Assembly: GCF_007830595.1 (NCBI RefSeq)
Contig: NZ_VLLD01000008.1
Origin: Treponema_B putidum
Lineage (GTDB): Bacteria > Spirochaetota > Spirochaetia > Treponematales > Treponemataceae
Length of the DNA stretch: 64,000 nt
Direction: 5' to 3' (one strand)
The position numbers and the translations under genes were made by a program. Position 1 is the stretch's first letter; each line of letters opens with the position of its first letter. The notes under the pieces are model-generated. The model saw nothing but the letters and a program-made list of their open reading frames with translations. It did no database searches and was not told where the DNA came from. Shown in pieces: positions 52,593 to 60,491 of the stretch.

Positions 52593-53864
52593 TTAAATAG
52601 CTGCGGTTTCATAAAATTGGTGGCCGATTTGTTTCAATGGCTTCCATTTTTTGTTTTTGATTACTTGCAGTTCGTCCGGGGTAAAGTCCGTATAGTTACC
52701 CTCGGTAATGCCGTTTATGTCGGCATAAAGAACGCACTGTGCATCCTCGTTGGTCTTCTTCTTAGGTAAATCGTTAAAGAGTTGTGTAAAAGCAGCTTTA
52801 TCAAGCTGATTGTTGTAGCACCACAGCTCTTTTAAGTTAGTTAAAACCTGCACATTCAGCTTTGTAAGCTGATTGTTGTAGCAGCGCAGAGTTTTTAAGT
52901 TATTTAACCCCTGCACATTCAGCTCTTTAAGCTGATTCATGGCGCAATTCAGATATGTTAAGTTATTTAATCCCTGCACATGCAGCTTTGTAAGCTGATT
53001 GTTGTTGCAGACCAGCATTTTTAAGTTATTTAACCCCTGCGCATTCAGCTCTGTAAGCTTATTATCCGTGCAGTACAGTTCTGTGATATCCCCTTTTAAG
53101 ATAACCCTGTCGCCGGTTGCGGTTAGGGTGGTTTGAACTCCGGAACTAAGTGGTTCGTTTTCTTCACATCCTGCCACAGTTATATCACCACTGTTTAGGG
53201 TTTTGGCGTAAATAGTAATTTCTTTTTTATCGGGGCTAAGATAAAGGATTGCTCCTTTTTCTACCTTTATGTTGCAGGTTGCAGTCTTGTTACCGTCTTT
53301 CGTAGTTGCCCTAATTACGGCGGTACCTCCGGCCTTACCCGTTACATTTCCGTTTTGGTCTACTTCCGCAATTGCAGGCTTGTCCGAAGCCCACATTATA
53401 GTTTTGTTGCTTGCATTTGCAGGGTTGATTGTTGCAGTCAGTTTAGAGCTTTTTCCCGACAGAAGTTCCAGTGCCGTTGTATTGAGTGTTATACTCTCTA
53501 CGGGTATAAACTTTACCTGTATTGTGCAGCTTGCCGTCTTGTTGCCGTCTTGCGTAGTTGCCCTAATTACGGCCTTGCCTTCGGCCTTACCCCTTACAGT
53601 TCCGTCTTGGTCTACTTCCGCAATATCAGGCTTGTCCGAATCCCAGGTTATTGTTTTGTTGCTTGCATTTGCAGGGTTGATTGTTGCAGTCAGCTTAGTG
53701 CTTTCGCCTACCCCGAGGTTAAGTTCCGTTTTATCGAGCGTTACGCCCTCTACCGAAACTTTTTTGTCCTCAACTTTTTGCGGGCAGCCTGTAAACAAAC
53801 CGATAAACAGCATAAAGAGTGCCGCTCCCGGTAAAATTCTTTTTGCATAGTTCGTTATTTTCAT
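52593..53864 (-). CDS. Surface lipoprotein with two Ig-like (BIG2) domains and leucine-rich repeats
   Basis: 423 residues. A lipoprotein signal ends at LFTGC (C27). Two tandem BIG2 domains follow (about 37-118 and 120-202) with near-identical cores (KLTATINPANASNKTI, IAEVDQ, AVIRATT.DGNKTA.C), then a linker, and about four LRR units (about 270-360; LxCxNNQLTxLxVQGLNNLKxL). The tail is lysine-rich. The two Ig units are also close at DNA level, which suggests recent duplication. Such proteins often bind host surfaces. AGGAG precedes the ATG. Confidence 0.9.
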   Translation of the reverse strand: MKITNYAKRILPGAALFMLFIGLFTGCPQKVEDKKVSVEGVTLDKTELNLGVGESTKLTATINPANASNKTITWDSDKPDIAEVDQDGTVRGKAEGKAVIRATTQDGNKTASCTIQVKFIPVESITLNTTALELLSGKSSKLTATINPANASNKTIMWASDKPAIAEVDQNGNVTGKAGGTAVIRATTKDGNKTATCNIKVEKGAILYLSPDKKEITIYAKTLNSGDITVAGCEENEPLSSGVQTTLTATGDRVILKGDITELYCTDNKLTELNAQGLNNLKMLVCNNNQLTKLHVQGLNNLTYLNCAMNQLKELNVQGLNNLKTLRCYNNQLTKLNVQVLTNLKELWCYNNQLDKAAFTQLFNDLPKKKTNEDAQCVLYADINGITEGNYTDFTPDELQVIKNKKWKPLKQIGHQFYETAAI

Positions 53865-53881
53865 ATCAACTCCTATCTCCT

Positions 53882-54574
53882 TTAATGTATTTTATTCTTG
53901 ACGATGTTTTTTCCGTATTCAAAAAGGCTTATAAATGTACTTATGCCGAAGCCGTTTTGTGCTTGTATGATTTTTAATACATCTAAACCCATTTCTTTTA
54001 CGCTCTTATTCTCGTCAATAAATTGCCTGATCATTTTTGTGCTTTTTTCATCGCTTTTTACAATGTCAAGAAGTTCTTTTTTATTTAAAAACCCCTTATT
54101 TTTGGCAAAGCACAAAAAACTTGAAAGTTTTACCTTTATAAGCTCATTATTAAAACTTGAATCGGTGTAAAAGCCTTCATCTTTTAAACTTTGAACAAAG
54201 CCGGCTTTTATAACAGGGTCTTCTTCAAGGAATACCAAATAATCGCCGTCAATTGCGACCTTAGTTTCGTCTCCCATCTTCTTCAATAATTTAGCAAGAT
54301 TTTCCGCCTTTTCATCCTTACCGTACTTTGCATTTGCATCAAGAATGTAGGATTTTAACCTTGTTTCGTTTATTTGAAGATTTTGAGCCTTTTCTCTGTT
54401 GTTTTTTCCTTCTAAAAGGCCGTGCTTTTCAAAAAGAAAAAAGAGCAAACAGTCCAAGTCCCTTTTAGGCATACTGCCGAAAGGATGTTTTTGCAATTCT
54501 TCAAATAAGTCCTTAGAAAAGTGTTCAAATGGCTTTTCATTTGACTTTTCGTCGTAATCTGTGTTTAATTTCAT
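53882..54574 (-). CDS. Protein of unknown function, 230 residues
   Basis: A soluble, Lys- and Glu-rich helical protein with GGAGG before the ATG. Visible landmarks are LFEELQKHPFGSMPKRDLDCLLFFLFEKHG, NREKAQNLQINETRLKSYILDANAKYG, and a C-terminal QAQNGFGISTFISLF. I do not recognise a family and see no signal peptide or membrane segment. It lies 17 bases upstream of the Ig/LRR lipoprotein gene and is probably cotranscribed with it. Confidence 0.7.
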   Translation of the reverse strand: MKLNTDYDEKSNEKPFEHFSKDLFEELQKHPFGSMPKRDLDCLLFFLFEKHGLLEGKNNREKAQNLQINETRLKSYILDANAKYGKDEKAENLAKLLKKMGDETKVAIDGDYLVFLEEDPVIKAGFVQSLKDEGFYTDSSFNNELIKVKLSSFLCFAKNKGFLNKKELLDIVKSDEKSTKMIRQFIDENKSVKEMGLDVLKIIQAQNGFGISTFISLFEYGKNIVKNKIH

Positions 54575-54631
54575 ATTAAACCTCCTCCGTAAATGCTTAA
54601 TACATACAAAAAAATGCTTAATGTATAAAAA

Positions 54632-54667
54632 AAACCGTACAGCCGGAATAAATTGACCATACGGTTT
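54632..54667 (-). terminator. Possible minus-strand terminator
   Basis: AAACCGTA (54632-54639) and TACGGTTT (54660-54667) over a 20-base loop; on the minus strand the stem is followed by eight T. No minus-strand gene ends just upstream, so it may relate to a deleted gene. A direct repeat ATGCTTAAT(A/G) lies at 54592-54625. Confidence 0.45.
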
Positions 54668-54988
54668 GGATTTGAGATGATGCCGATATACGAAAAAGAA
54701 TTTTTAAAAAAACTATCTGTTAGAGATATTATAGCTAATAGAGAAAATGGGGGGTGGGTAAGCTATAGTTGACATTTTTATTCCGTTCCCGTCATACAAG
54801 TATGGAATATTAAAAAGAGTAAATTGTCCGTCAAAAACAGCTTTTTTATTCATAATTTTACTTTAGCCTAAAAAATAAAAGATGTCAATAGCTTGCCGGA
54901 ATGGTGTCGGAATGGCCGGCCGGCTTCCTGTTGTTTTACCGAAGCTCCTTATAACGAATTAACATACTTGACATAAAATACTTGACGA
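54668..54988. other. 320-base region without a supported gene
   Basis: It contains a 30-residue plus frame at about 54681 (MPIYEKEFLKKLSVRDIIAN...) without a ribosome site, a G6 tract, and GGAATGGCCGGCCGGCTTCC near 54909-54928, an imperfect palindrome. None of these amounts to a gene. Confidence 0.4.
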
Positions 54989-55017
54989 TTGAAAAATAAG
55001 CCGTTTTATGGTATAAT
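54989..55017 (+). promoter_or_regulatory. Promoter upstream of the Rpn remnant and fabZ
   Basis: TTGAAA (54989-54994), 17-base spacer, perfect TATAAT (55012-55017). A leader of about 22 bases leads to the remnant at 55040, and fabZ follows at 55195. Confidence 0.72.
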
Positions 55018-55039
55018 CGAGGTGTTGAGAGGCTAAAAG

Positions 55040-55168
55040 GTGCTCAAAAGTTTTGATGAGTTGACCATTGCAGACGACTTTATGTTCTGTAAAATTACGC
55101 AAGATTTTGTAAGATTTTGTAAGATTATGCAGGATGAAAAAACGTGTAAAACCTTTCTAAACGTATGA
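55040..55168 (+). pseudogene. Remnant of an Rpn/PD-(D/E)XK nuclease-transposase gene, N-terminus only
   Basis: GTG at 55040 begins VLKSFDELTIADDFMFCKIT, the usual opening of Rpn-family recombination-promoting nucleases (..DELTIADDFMFCKVMQDE..). The following 22 codons repeat FCKI(MQD) after an insertion with tandem copies of AAGATTTTGT, and the frame closes at 55168 (KTCKTFLNV). The frame is 42 codons long, against about 290 for an intact gene such as that at 57349. Confidence 0.72.
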
Positions 55169-55194
55169 GAATATAAAAAATAATGGAGAAGTAT

Positions 55195-55626
55195 ATGAGC
55201 ATTACAAAAGATATTGAAAGCCTGATTCCTCACAGAAAACCTTTTTTGTTTGTGGACGAGATTATCAGTGCCGACGAAAACGGGAGTGTGAGTGAACACG
55301 TCTTTACCCAAGACGAATTCTTTTTTAAGGGACACTTCCCCGAATACCCTGTTGTGCCGGGAGTCATCCTTGTCGAAACAATGGCTCAGGCCGGAGGAGC
55401 TGCCTTGAGTTTTCAAAAGATTTTGGAAGAGGGGTCTTTATTCTTTTTGGCTACAGTCGATAAGGTTAAGTTCCGATCGCAGGTTAAGCCCGGCGATAAG
55501 GTCAGGATGGAAGTTACAAACTTGCGTGTATCTCCGCGCATGATTAAGCAGGCAGGAAAGGCCTATGTAGGCGATACCCTTGCCGCCGAAGCCGAATGGA
55601 TGTGCCTCGTCGGTAAAGGGGTTTAA
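55195..55626 (+). CDS. fabZ: 3-hydroxyacyl-[ACP] dehydratase FabZ
   Basis: 143 residues, a hotdog-fold dehydratase of fatty-acid elongation: the FabZ signature GHFPEYPVVPGVILVETMAQAGG includes the catalytic histidine (H47) and glutamate (E61). The start at 55195 follows GGAG; the longer frame from 55183 begins at an ATG overlapping that site. It is apparently cotranscribed from the promoter at 54989. No other fab gene is near. The G+C is higher here (GTGCCGGGAGTCATCC) than in the flanking DNA. Confidence 0.92.
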   Translation: MSITKDIESLIPHRKPFLFVDEIISADENGSVSEHVFTQDEFFFKGHFPEYPVVPGVILVETMAQAGGAALSFQKILEEGSLFFLATVDKVKFRSQVKPGDKVRMEVTNLRVSPRMIKQAGKAYVGDTLAAEAEWMCLVGKGV

Positions 55627-55629
55627 AAC

Positions 55630-56352
55630 CTATTTTGAAACATAGTCCCCTGCAAAGTCCATAACGCTTACGGCACCGTAGGGGGCTTTACCCTTATCGT
55701 TATAACCGATACCCGCCTTTTTAAATTCTTTTTTGAGGATATTTATGCGGTGTCCGCGATCCGCAACTCCGTCATCGATTAAAAGCTGTGCTACAATTTC
55801 TCTCCCTGTCTTAGGACCGTATGCGCAGTTTTCGCCGGCAGTTATAAGCACTTTTCCGTAACGGTTCATTCGGTCAAATGGAGATGAACCGTCACTGCCG
55901 TAATGTCCTGCTTGCCCTGTTTCAGCTTGATCATCGGCAAGCCATTGGGCGGAATAACACAGGCCTTTTTCAAGTTCTAAAAGCTCCATTGGTTTTGTCT
56001 TCATCAGAGCATCCATACATTCTTTTACTGCTGATGCTCCCTCATTTGTTAATATAGGAATTTGCCCCGGAGCTTTATAAAGTTTTCCGTCAAAGTATTT
56101 TAGCCGAGGTTTAATTTCTTCTTCGGCATATTTTTTAGGATTGCGCCTTACCCTGTTAAGTTCAGCGAGAATATCTTTTACAATAGAGCTCTGTGTTGCA
56201 TTATCATGCGGTGCATTGTCATGCATTGCATTGCTATTCACTGTATTGTCATTTGAAGCAACATTCGCCTGTGCCGGAGAAGAAAGGCTCTCGCATGAAC
56301 TTAAAAAAATAAAAACAGAAAGCACCCAGAGGGCAAATAACTTATTTTTCAT
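55630..56352 (-). CDS. CAP/SCP-domain lipoprotein
   Basis: 240 residues. The lipoprotein signal ends in LSSC (C20); an Asn/His/Asp repeat (SNAMHDNAPHDNATQ) follows, then a CAP domain (ILAELNRVRRNPKKYA; ENCAYGPKTGREIVAQLLIDDGVADRGHRINIL; KKAGIGYN) with the usual histidine and glutamate positions. Bacterial CAP proteins are secreted and of varied, mostly unknown function. GGGAGG lies before the ATG. The DNA encoding the Asn/His repeat is itself repetitive and could change length. Confidence 0.88.
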   Translation of the reverse strand: MKNKLFALWVLSVFIFLSSCESLSSPAQANVASNDNTVNSNAMHDNAPHDNATQSSIVKDILAELNRVRRNPKKYAEEEIKPRLKYFDGKLYKAPGQIPILTNEGASAVKECMDALMKTKPMELLELEKGLCYSAQWLADDQAETGQAGHYGSDGSSPFDRMNRYGKVLITAGENCAYGPKTGREIVAQLLIDDGVADRGHRINILKKEFKKAGIGYNDKGKAPYGAVSVMDFAGDYVSK

Positions 56353-56458
56353 ATAATTCCTCCCATAAGATAAACAGCGAGGCAACATTTGTGCCAAACT
56401 GCTTATTACACCTCCCATAAAAAGTCAATAGGATTGTTATTGACATATCATATTGATT

Positions 56459-57349
56459 TTATAAAGCCTCTATTTCTTCTTTGGGAAGACCGGTCATTGT
56501 ACAAATTTCGGCAATGGGGTAATTATGCATACGCATAAGCTTTGCCGTTTCAAGTTTTGTTTGGTAAGCTCCATCGGAAAACCCTTGTTCAATTCCTTGC
56601 TCAATGCCTTCAGCAAAGGCGATTTCACGCTCTTCAGCTCTCTGTACTGCAATGTCCGTATCATAGTCATATTCTGCCACTAACATATTGATTACCTCCC
56701 GTGATTTTCGCTGTAAATATTCTCTTAATATTCCTTTTTCTATACATATTTTTACCGCATTGGTAAAACCGTTTTCGCTGTCGAGTTGAGTTTGGGTTCT
56801 CACCTCTTCAACAAACAAACTATATTCATCTAAGGTTTTACAACGGCTCAATACTTCCGTTCTCTTACTCTTGTTTATGTTATATACCTTTACCTCAAGC
56901 TCTAACGGTATCTGTTCAGACTTTGTAATAAAAGCATCGGATAGTTTTAGAACCGTAGTTTCAGGGTAATCGTCTAATCCATTATAAAAAACGTAAAACT
57001 CAGGTGTAGGTATTTTTGACAGTTTTCTTAAATACCTGTCGGTTGGTGCTTGTAGTTTTTCATATAGTCTTGCTATATATTCTAAAAAGCGTAGAGGCAT
57101 ATTTTCATTTATTGTACATTGGTGTTCAGCCAATACAATGATTTTACCGTCTACAAGGCATGAAACATCATTGACAATGTTCATGTACATGACATTATCA
57201 AGCCTTATGTTTTCTACAGGGCATGAAAGCGGCAAATTTGTGCCGTGTAATGCGTTGTAAAGTGATAAAAAGTTTTCTTTTGCCTTTTCGTCTTCACTGA
57301 ATAGGTCGACAAAAACCGAGTCTTTATATTTTCTGTTTAAAGTACTCAT
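56459..57349 (-). CDS. Rpn-family recombination-promoting nuclease / putative transposase
   Basis: 296 residues. It opens TLNRKYKDSVFVDLFSEDEKAKENFLSLYNAL and carries the PD-(D/E)XK core (the NVVDVSCLVDGKIIVLAEHQ region: acidic residue then E-x-Q) and the YIARLYEKL segment. The C-terminus is the repeat-like EGIEQGIEQGFSDGAYQTKLETAKLMRMHNYPIAEICTMTGLP. Rpn proteins cut DNA and promote RecA-independent recombination in E. coli. AGGA lies before the ATG. It is the intact relative of the remnant at 55040. Confidence 0.88.
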   Translation of the reverse strand: MSTLNRKYKDSVFVDLFSEDEKAKENFLSLYNALHGTNLPLSCPVENIRLDNVMYMNIVNDVSCLVDGKIIVLAEHQCTINENMPLRFLEYIARLYEKLQAPTDRYLRKLSKIPTPEFYVFYNGLDDYPETTVLKLSDAFITKSEQIPLELEVKVYNINKSKRTEVLSRCKTLDEYSLFVEEVRTQTQLDSENGFTNAVKICIEKGILREYLQRKSREVINMLVAEYDYDTDIAVQRAEEREIAFAEGIEQGIEQGFSDGAYQTKLETAKLMRMHNYPIAEICTMTGLPKEEIEAL

Positions 57350-57464
57350 AGAAGTTTCCTCACTTATTGTATTATAGCACACTTACAGCAATTTTGTAAG
57401 GGAGTATCTTTTTTAATTGGTAATGTGTAATTAAAAACCTTTCCCCAAAAGATATCAATATTAC

Positions 57465-57493
57465 TTGATAATTTACAACTTATCAATTATACT
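57465..57493 (+). promoter_or_regulatory. Promoter of murE, probable leaderless transcript
   Basis: TTGATA (57465-57470), 17-base spacer, TATACT (57488-57493). The murE ATG is at 57501, seven bases past the -10 box, and no ribosome site is present. Confidence 0.72.
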
Positions 57494-57500
57494 TTTTCTT

Positions 57501-59099
57501 ATGGAATATAAAAAATCGATTGCAGAATGTATCAAAGATATTGAAGTTATAAATTTCTTTGGAAAATATAAATCCCTTATAAATTCTATAGAGTATGATT
57601 CTAGGAAGATAGTACCCGCCGTTATAGACGATGAAACGGGCATAAAAAAAGGTGCTGCATTTTTTGCTCTTCCCGGTATTCATACCGACGGGAAAAAATT
57701 TATAGATTCTGCAATCAAAAACGGAGCCGTTTGTGTTTTTTATGAGGGAGATTTAAATAATCATTCTTATGATGAAATTTGTTTTATTCAGGTGAATGAT
57801 GCGCGCAAAACCATGTCCAAGGTTTCTTCTGTTCTTTATGATGAGCCGTCAAAGGCACTAGGCGTAATAGGTGTTACCGGAACCGAAGGAAAGAGCAGTA
57901 CCGTTTCTTTTATCTTTCAGCTTTTAAACCTTTGCGGAAAAAAGGCCGGTTTTTTTTCTACAGTTGAATATTCCATAGACGGAAATGTAATTCCGAATCC
58001 TGAACACCAGACCACTCCCGAATCTAACATAGTCCAGCTGCGTCTGGCTCAAATGAGGGATTCTGGATGCAGCTATGCCGTAGTGGAAGCCTCCTCTCAC
58101 GGTCTTTCCCCGAGGACTGCCCGTCTTGAAGATGTGGCCTTTGATGCAGCTGTTTTTATGAACGTAACTCAGGAGCACTTGGAATTTCACGGAACCGTCG
58201 AACAGTACCGATATGACAAGGCCAATCTTTTTAGAGCTCTGGATAAAAATTTAGGGAAAGGATTTCCCATATTCGGAATAGTAAACTATGAAGACCCGTC
58301 CGCTCCTTATTTTATGGAAGCAACTAAAAAACATGTCTATCCTTTTAGCACCGAGCTTAAAGATCTAAAAAAAATTGAAGAATATGGAGGCCTTTTTGCC
58401 AAGGATATTAAAGAGTATTCAACCGGAATTAAATTTACGCTTTGCGATTTTTCTGTTAAAAAAGAATATGGGTGCGAATTAAAACTTGCAGGAATCTTTA
58501 ATGTAAAAAATATTCTCGCCTCGGTCTTGGTCGTACAAAGAATTACGGGACTTGATATCGAGCTTATAATAGAAAAACTTCCTCTTGTAAAACCCGTAAA
58601 GGGAAGGATGATGCTGATAGATGAGGGGCAGGATTTTGAGGTGCTCATCGATTATGCCCACACCCCTTCTTCCTTTATGACAATTTTCCCTTCAATAAAA
58701 GAGCGCATAAAAAAATCGGGAGGAAGGGTCATAAGCCTTTTCGGTTCGGGCGGAGAAAGAGATGTAAAAAAAAGGCCGGAGCAGGGGCGAATAGCGGCCC
58801 TATATTCCGATATCGTAATTCTTGCAGACGAAGACCCTCGCGGCGAGGATTCCGTTGAGCTTTTGGAAATGATAGCCGCAGGCTGTCCCGAAAAAAAGAG
58901 AGGAGAAGAGCTTTTTATAATTCCAGACCGTCCTTCTGCAATCAAAAAAGCATTCAGCCTTGCCGGTAAAAACGATGCGGTTCTCCTTTTAGGAAAGGGA
59001 CACGAAAATTCCATCATCTTTAAGGATAGAACCATGCCCTACGATGAAGAAACCACGGCAAGGGAACTGTTAAAAGCGATGATTATGACAAACTTATAA
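57501..59099 (+). CDS. murE: MurE-type UDP-MurNAc-dipeptide amino-acid ligase
   Basis: 532 residues. The ATP site GVTGTEGKSST (about residues 124-134) and substrate residues such as HGLSPRTARL and NVTQEHLEFHG are typical. It adds the third, diamine amino acid of the peptidoglycan stem. The recognition region reads ADEDPRGEDS: an Arg follows the Asp-Pro as in the DNPR motif of meso-diaminopimelate enzymes, but the Asn is replaced. Whether the residue added is meso-DAP, L-ornithine or another diamine cannot be decided here. Start at 57501; the frame to 57465 lies in the promoter. Confidence 0.94.
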   Translation: MEYKKSIAECIKDIEVINFFGKYKSLINSIEYDSRKIVPAVIDDETGIKKGAAFFALPGIHTDGKKFIDSAIKNGAVCVFYEGDLNNHSYDEICFIQVNDARKTMSKVSSVLYDEPSKALGVIGVTGTEGKSSTVSFIFQLLNLCGKKAGFFSTVEYSIDGNVIPNPEHQTTPESNIVQLRLAQMRDSGCSYAVVEASSHGLSPRTARLEDVAFDAAVFMNVTQEHLEFHGTVEQYRYDKANLFRALDKNLGKGFPIFGIVNYEDPSAPYFMEATKKHVYPFSTELKDLKKIEEYGGLFAKDIKEYSTGIKFTLCDFSVKKEYGCELKLAGIFNVKNILASVLVVQRITGLDIELIIEKLPLVKPVKGRMMLIDEGQDFEVLIDYAHTPSSFMTIFPSIKERIKKSGGRVISLFGSGGERDVKKRPEQGRIAALYSDIVILADEDPRGEDSVELLEMIAAGCPEKKRGEELFIIPDRPSAIKKAFSLAGKNDAVLLLGKGHENSIIFKDRTMPYDEETTARELLKAMIMTNL

Positions 59100-59366
59100 T
59101 CTAGGATCCACAGGCTCGCTTTCTAGGGCTAAAACGGCAAAGACACTTTCGTGCACACGCCTTAAAGGTTCTTTTTTTACAAAGCGTTCAAGAGCCTCTA
59201 TGCCTAAGGCAAATTCCTTTAAGGCTAGGGCTCTTTTTTTTGCTAAGCCTCTTTTCTTTAGCCGGTCTAAATTTTCTTTTTCGCAATATTCGGGGCCGTA
59301 AATAATACGCAAGTATTCTTTACCTCGGCACTTAACTGCCGGTTGAATGAGACCCTTTTTAAACAA
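59094..59366 (-). pseudogene. C-terminal remnant of bacterial polynucleotide kinase-phosphatase (pnkp)
   Basis: The last 90 codons (VKCRGKEYLRIIYGPEYC, RLKKRGLAKKRALALKEFAL, GIEALERFVKKEPLRRVHES, VFAVLALESEPVDPRL) are the C-terminal ligase-domain end of bacterial Pnkp, an RNA-repair enzyme of about 850 residues. An in-frame stop stands just upstream at 59370, where the upstream DNA changes to that shared by the TPM genes. The final codons overlap the end of murE. No Hen1 gene is near. Confidence 0.85.
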
Positions 59367-59435
59367 GAATTACAAGACTTGTGATTTTTATTAAAAAATG
59401 ATAGAATAAACCTCGAACACAATATGGAGATAATT

Positions 59436-60128
59436 ATGCAAAACAATAGAATATTAAATAAAATACATATCAAACCTAAAGATTTGGATTTGATTAAAGA
59501 TGCCGTTGCAGAGGCGGAAAAAACTACAAACGGTGAAATTGCTTTGGCTGTTATTCCTCAAAGCGATTCCTACTCCTTTGTAGAAATGTTTGCCGCCGTC
59601 TGCCTAGCCTTTATTTCTTTCTTTGCCATGCTTTATTTTGGAGACGGTATTTGGCGCTTGCTCGAAACAAAACTTTGGTATCCTTCACCTAAAACTCTCA
59701 CAGCCGTAATAGGGTCAGGGGTTTTGGTTGTGATGCTCCTTTTCTTTTTACTTGTAAACATTCCTGCTCTCGATAGATTGATAATTCCAAAAAGAATAAA
59801 AGAAGCAAGAGTCTATGCAAGAGCTTTAAGGCATTTTGTGGAATGCGGAATTTATAAGACTGCCCAAAGGACGGGCATTTTGATCTTTGTTTCTATCCTT
59901 GAAAGAAAGGTCTTTATTATCGCAGATTCCGGTATTGCCGAAAAAGTTGAGCAAAACACATGGGGCGGCATTTGCGGCATAATAACTTCCGGCTTAAAGT
60001 CAAAGAATACAACGCAGAGTTTTTGCAAGGCTGTAGAAGAATGCGGAAAAATCCTTGCGGAACATTTTCCTAAAACAAAAGGAAACCCGAATGAATACCC
60101 CGATGGGCTGGTAATTTTGGAGAGGTAA
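59436..60128 (+). CDS. TPM-domain membrane protein
   Basis: 230 residues, intact paralogue of the broken gene at 30823. The TPM domain is interrupted: the opening (EAEKTTNGEIALAVIPQSDSYSF) leads to two hydrophobic helices (AAVCLAFISFFAMLYFG; LTAVIGSGVLVVMLLFFLL) and continues at ARALRHFVECGIYKTAQRTG (TPM second half). Start at 59436 after GGAG. The DNA upstream (59365-59435) is also shared with the broken copy. Confidence 0.85.
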   Translation: MQNNRILNKIHIKPKDLDLIKDAVAEAEKTTNGEIALAVIPQSDSYSFVEMFAAVCLAFISFFAMLYFGDGIWRLLETKLWYPSPKTLTAVIGSGVLVVMLLFFLLVNIPALDRLIIPKRIKEARVYARALRHFVECGIYKTAQRTGILIFVSILERKVFIIADSGIAEKVEQNTWGGICGIITSGLKSKNTTQSFCKAVEECGKILAEHFPKTKGNPNEYPDGLVILER

Positions 60129-60194
60129 ATCCCCGGTTAGATTATTTTTTTACTTAAAAATTCCAAAAAATATGTTTTTTTGACTAATTTAGTA

Positions 60195-60223
60195 TTGACA
60201 TTTATTTATACCTATGATATTAT
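60195..60223 (+). promoter_or_regulatory. Promoter of tRNA-Lys
   Basis: TTGACA (60195-60200), 17-base spacer, TATTAT (60218-60223). The tRNA starts 24 bases downstream. Confidence 0.78.
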
Positions 60224-60246
60224 AGCCCCCGTTGCAAATGCAAAAT

Positions 60247-60319
60247 GGGCTATTAGCTCAGTAGGTAGAGCAACGCCCTTTTAAGGCGTGGGTCTCAGGT
60301 TCGAATCCTGAATAGCTCA
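60247..60319 (+). tRNA. tRNA-Lys (anticodon UUU)
   Basis: 73 bases folding into a normal cloverleaf: acceptor GGGCTAT with ATAGCTC (one G-U pair), D stem GCTC/GAGC, anticodon stem ACGCC/GGCGT with loop CTTTTAA (anticodon TTT), and T arm with GGTTCGAATCC. Discriminator A at 60319. The 3' CCA is not encoded. Confidence 0.95.
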
Positions 60320-60354
60320 AAACGGAATCGGTTATATCGGTTCCGTTTTTTTTT
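60320..60354 (+). terminator. Terminator of tRNA-Lys
   Basis: AAACGGAA and TTCCGTTT arms over a 13-base loop (60328-60340), followed by a T-run to 60354. Confidence 0.85.
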
Positions 60355-60373
60355 GCCCGATGTTTATGTACAC

Positions 60374-60424
60374 ATGTACGCCGATACGATGTACGCAGAT
60401 GTACGCCGATGTACGCCGATGTAT
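60374..60424 (+). repeat. Decamer tandem repeat ATGTACGCCG
   Basis: Units at 60374-60383, 60389-60398 (one change), 60399-60408 and 60409-60418, ending in ATGTAT that runs into the TTGACA of the next promoter. Confidence 0.85.
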
Positions 60425-60453
60425 TGACAAAAGGGCTGTATAAGTGGTACTAT
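60424..60453 (+). promoter_or_regulatory. Promoter of the SurA-like gene
   Basis: TTGACA (60424-60429), 18-base spacer, TACTAT (60448-60453). The decamer repeat array abuts the -35 box. A GAGG ribosome site precedes the ATG at 60492. Confidence 0.62.
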
Positions 60454-60491
60454 TCTATTTTAAGTCTAAATTTATATTTTTAGAGGTTTAT

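Noticed and set aside
54681..54775. 30-residue frame MPIYEKEFLKKLSVRDIIAN
   Set aside because: No ribosome site and no promoter linked to it.
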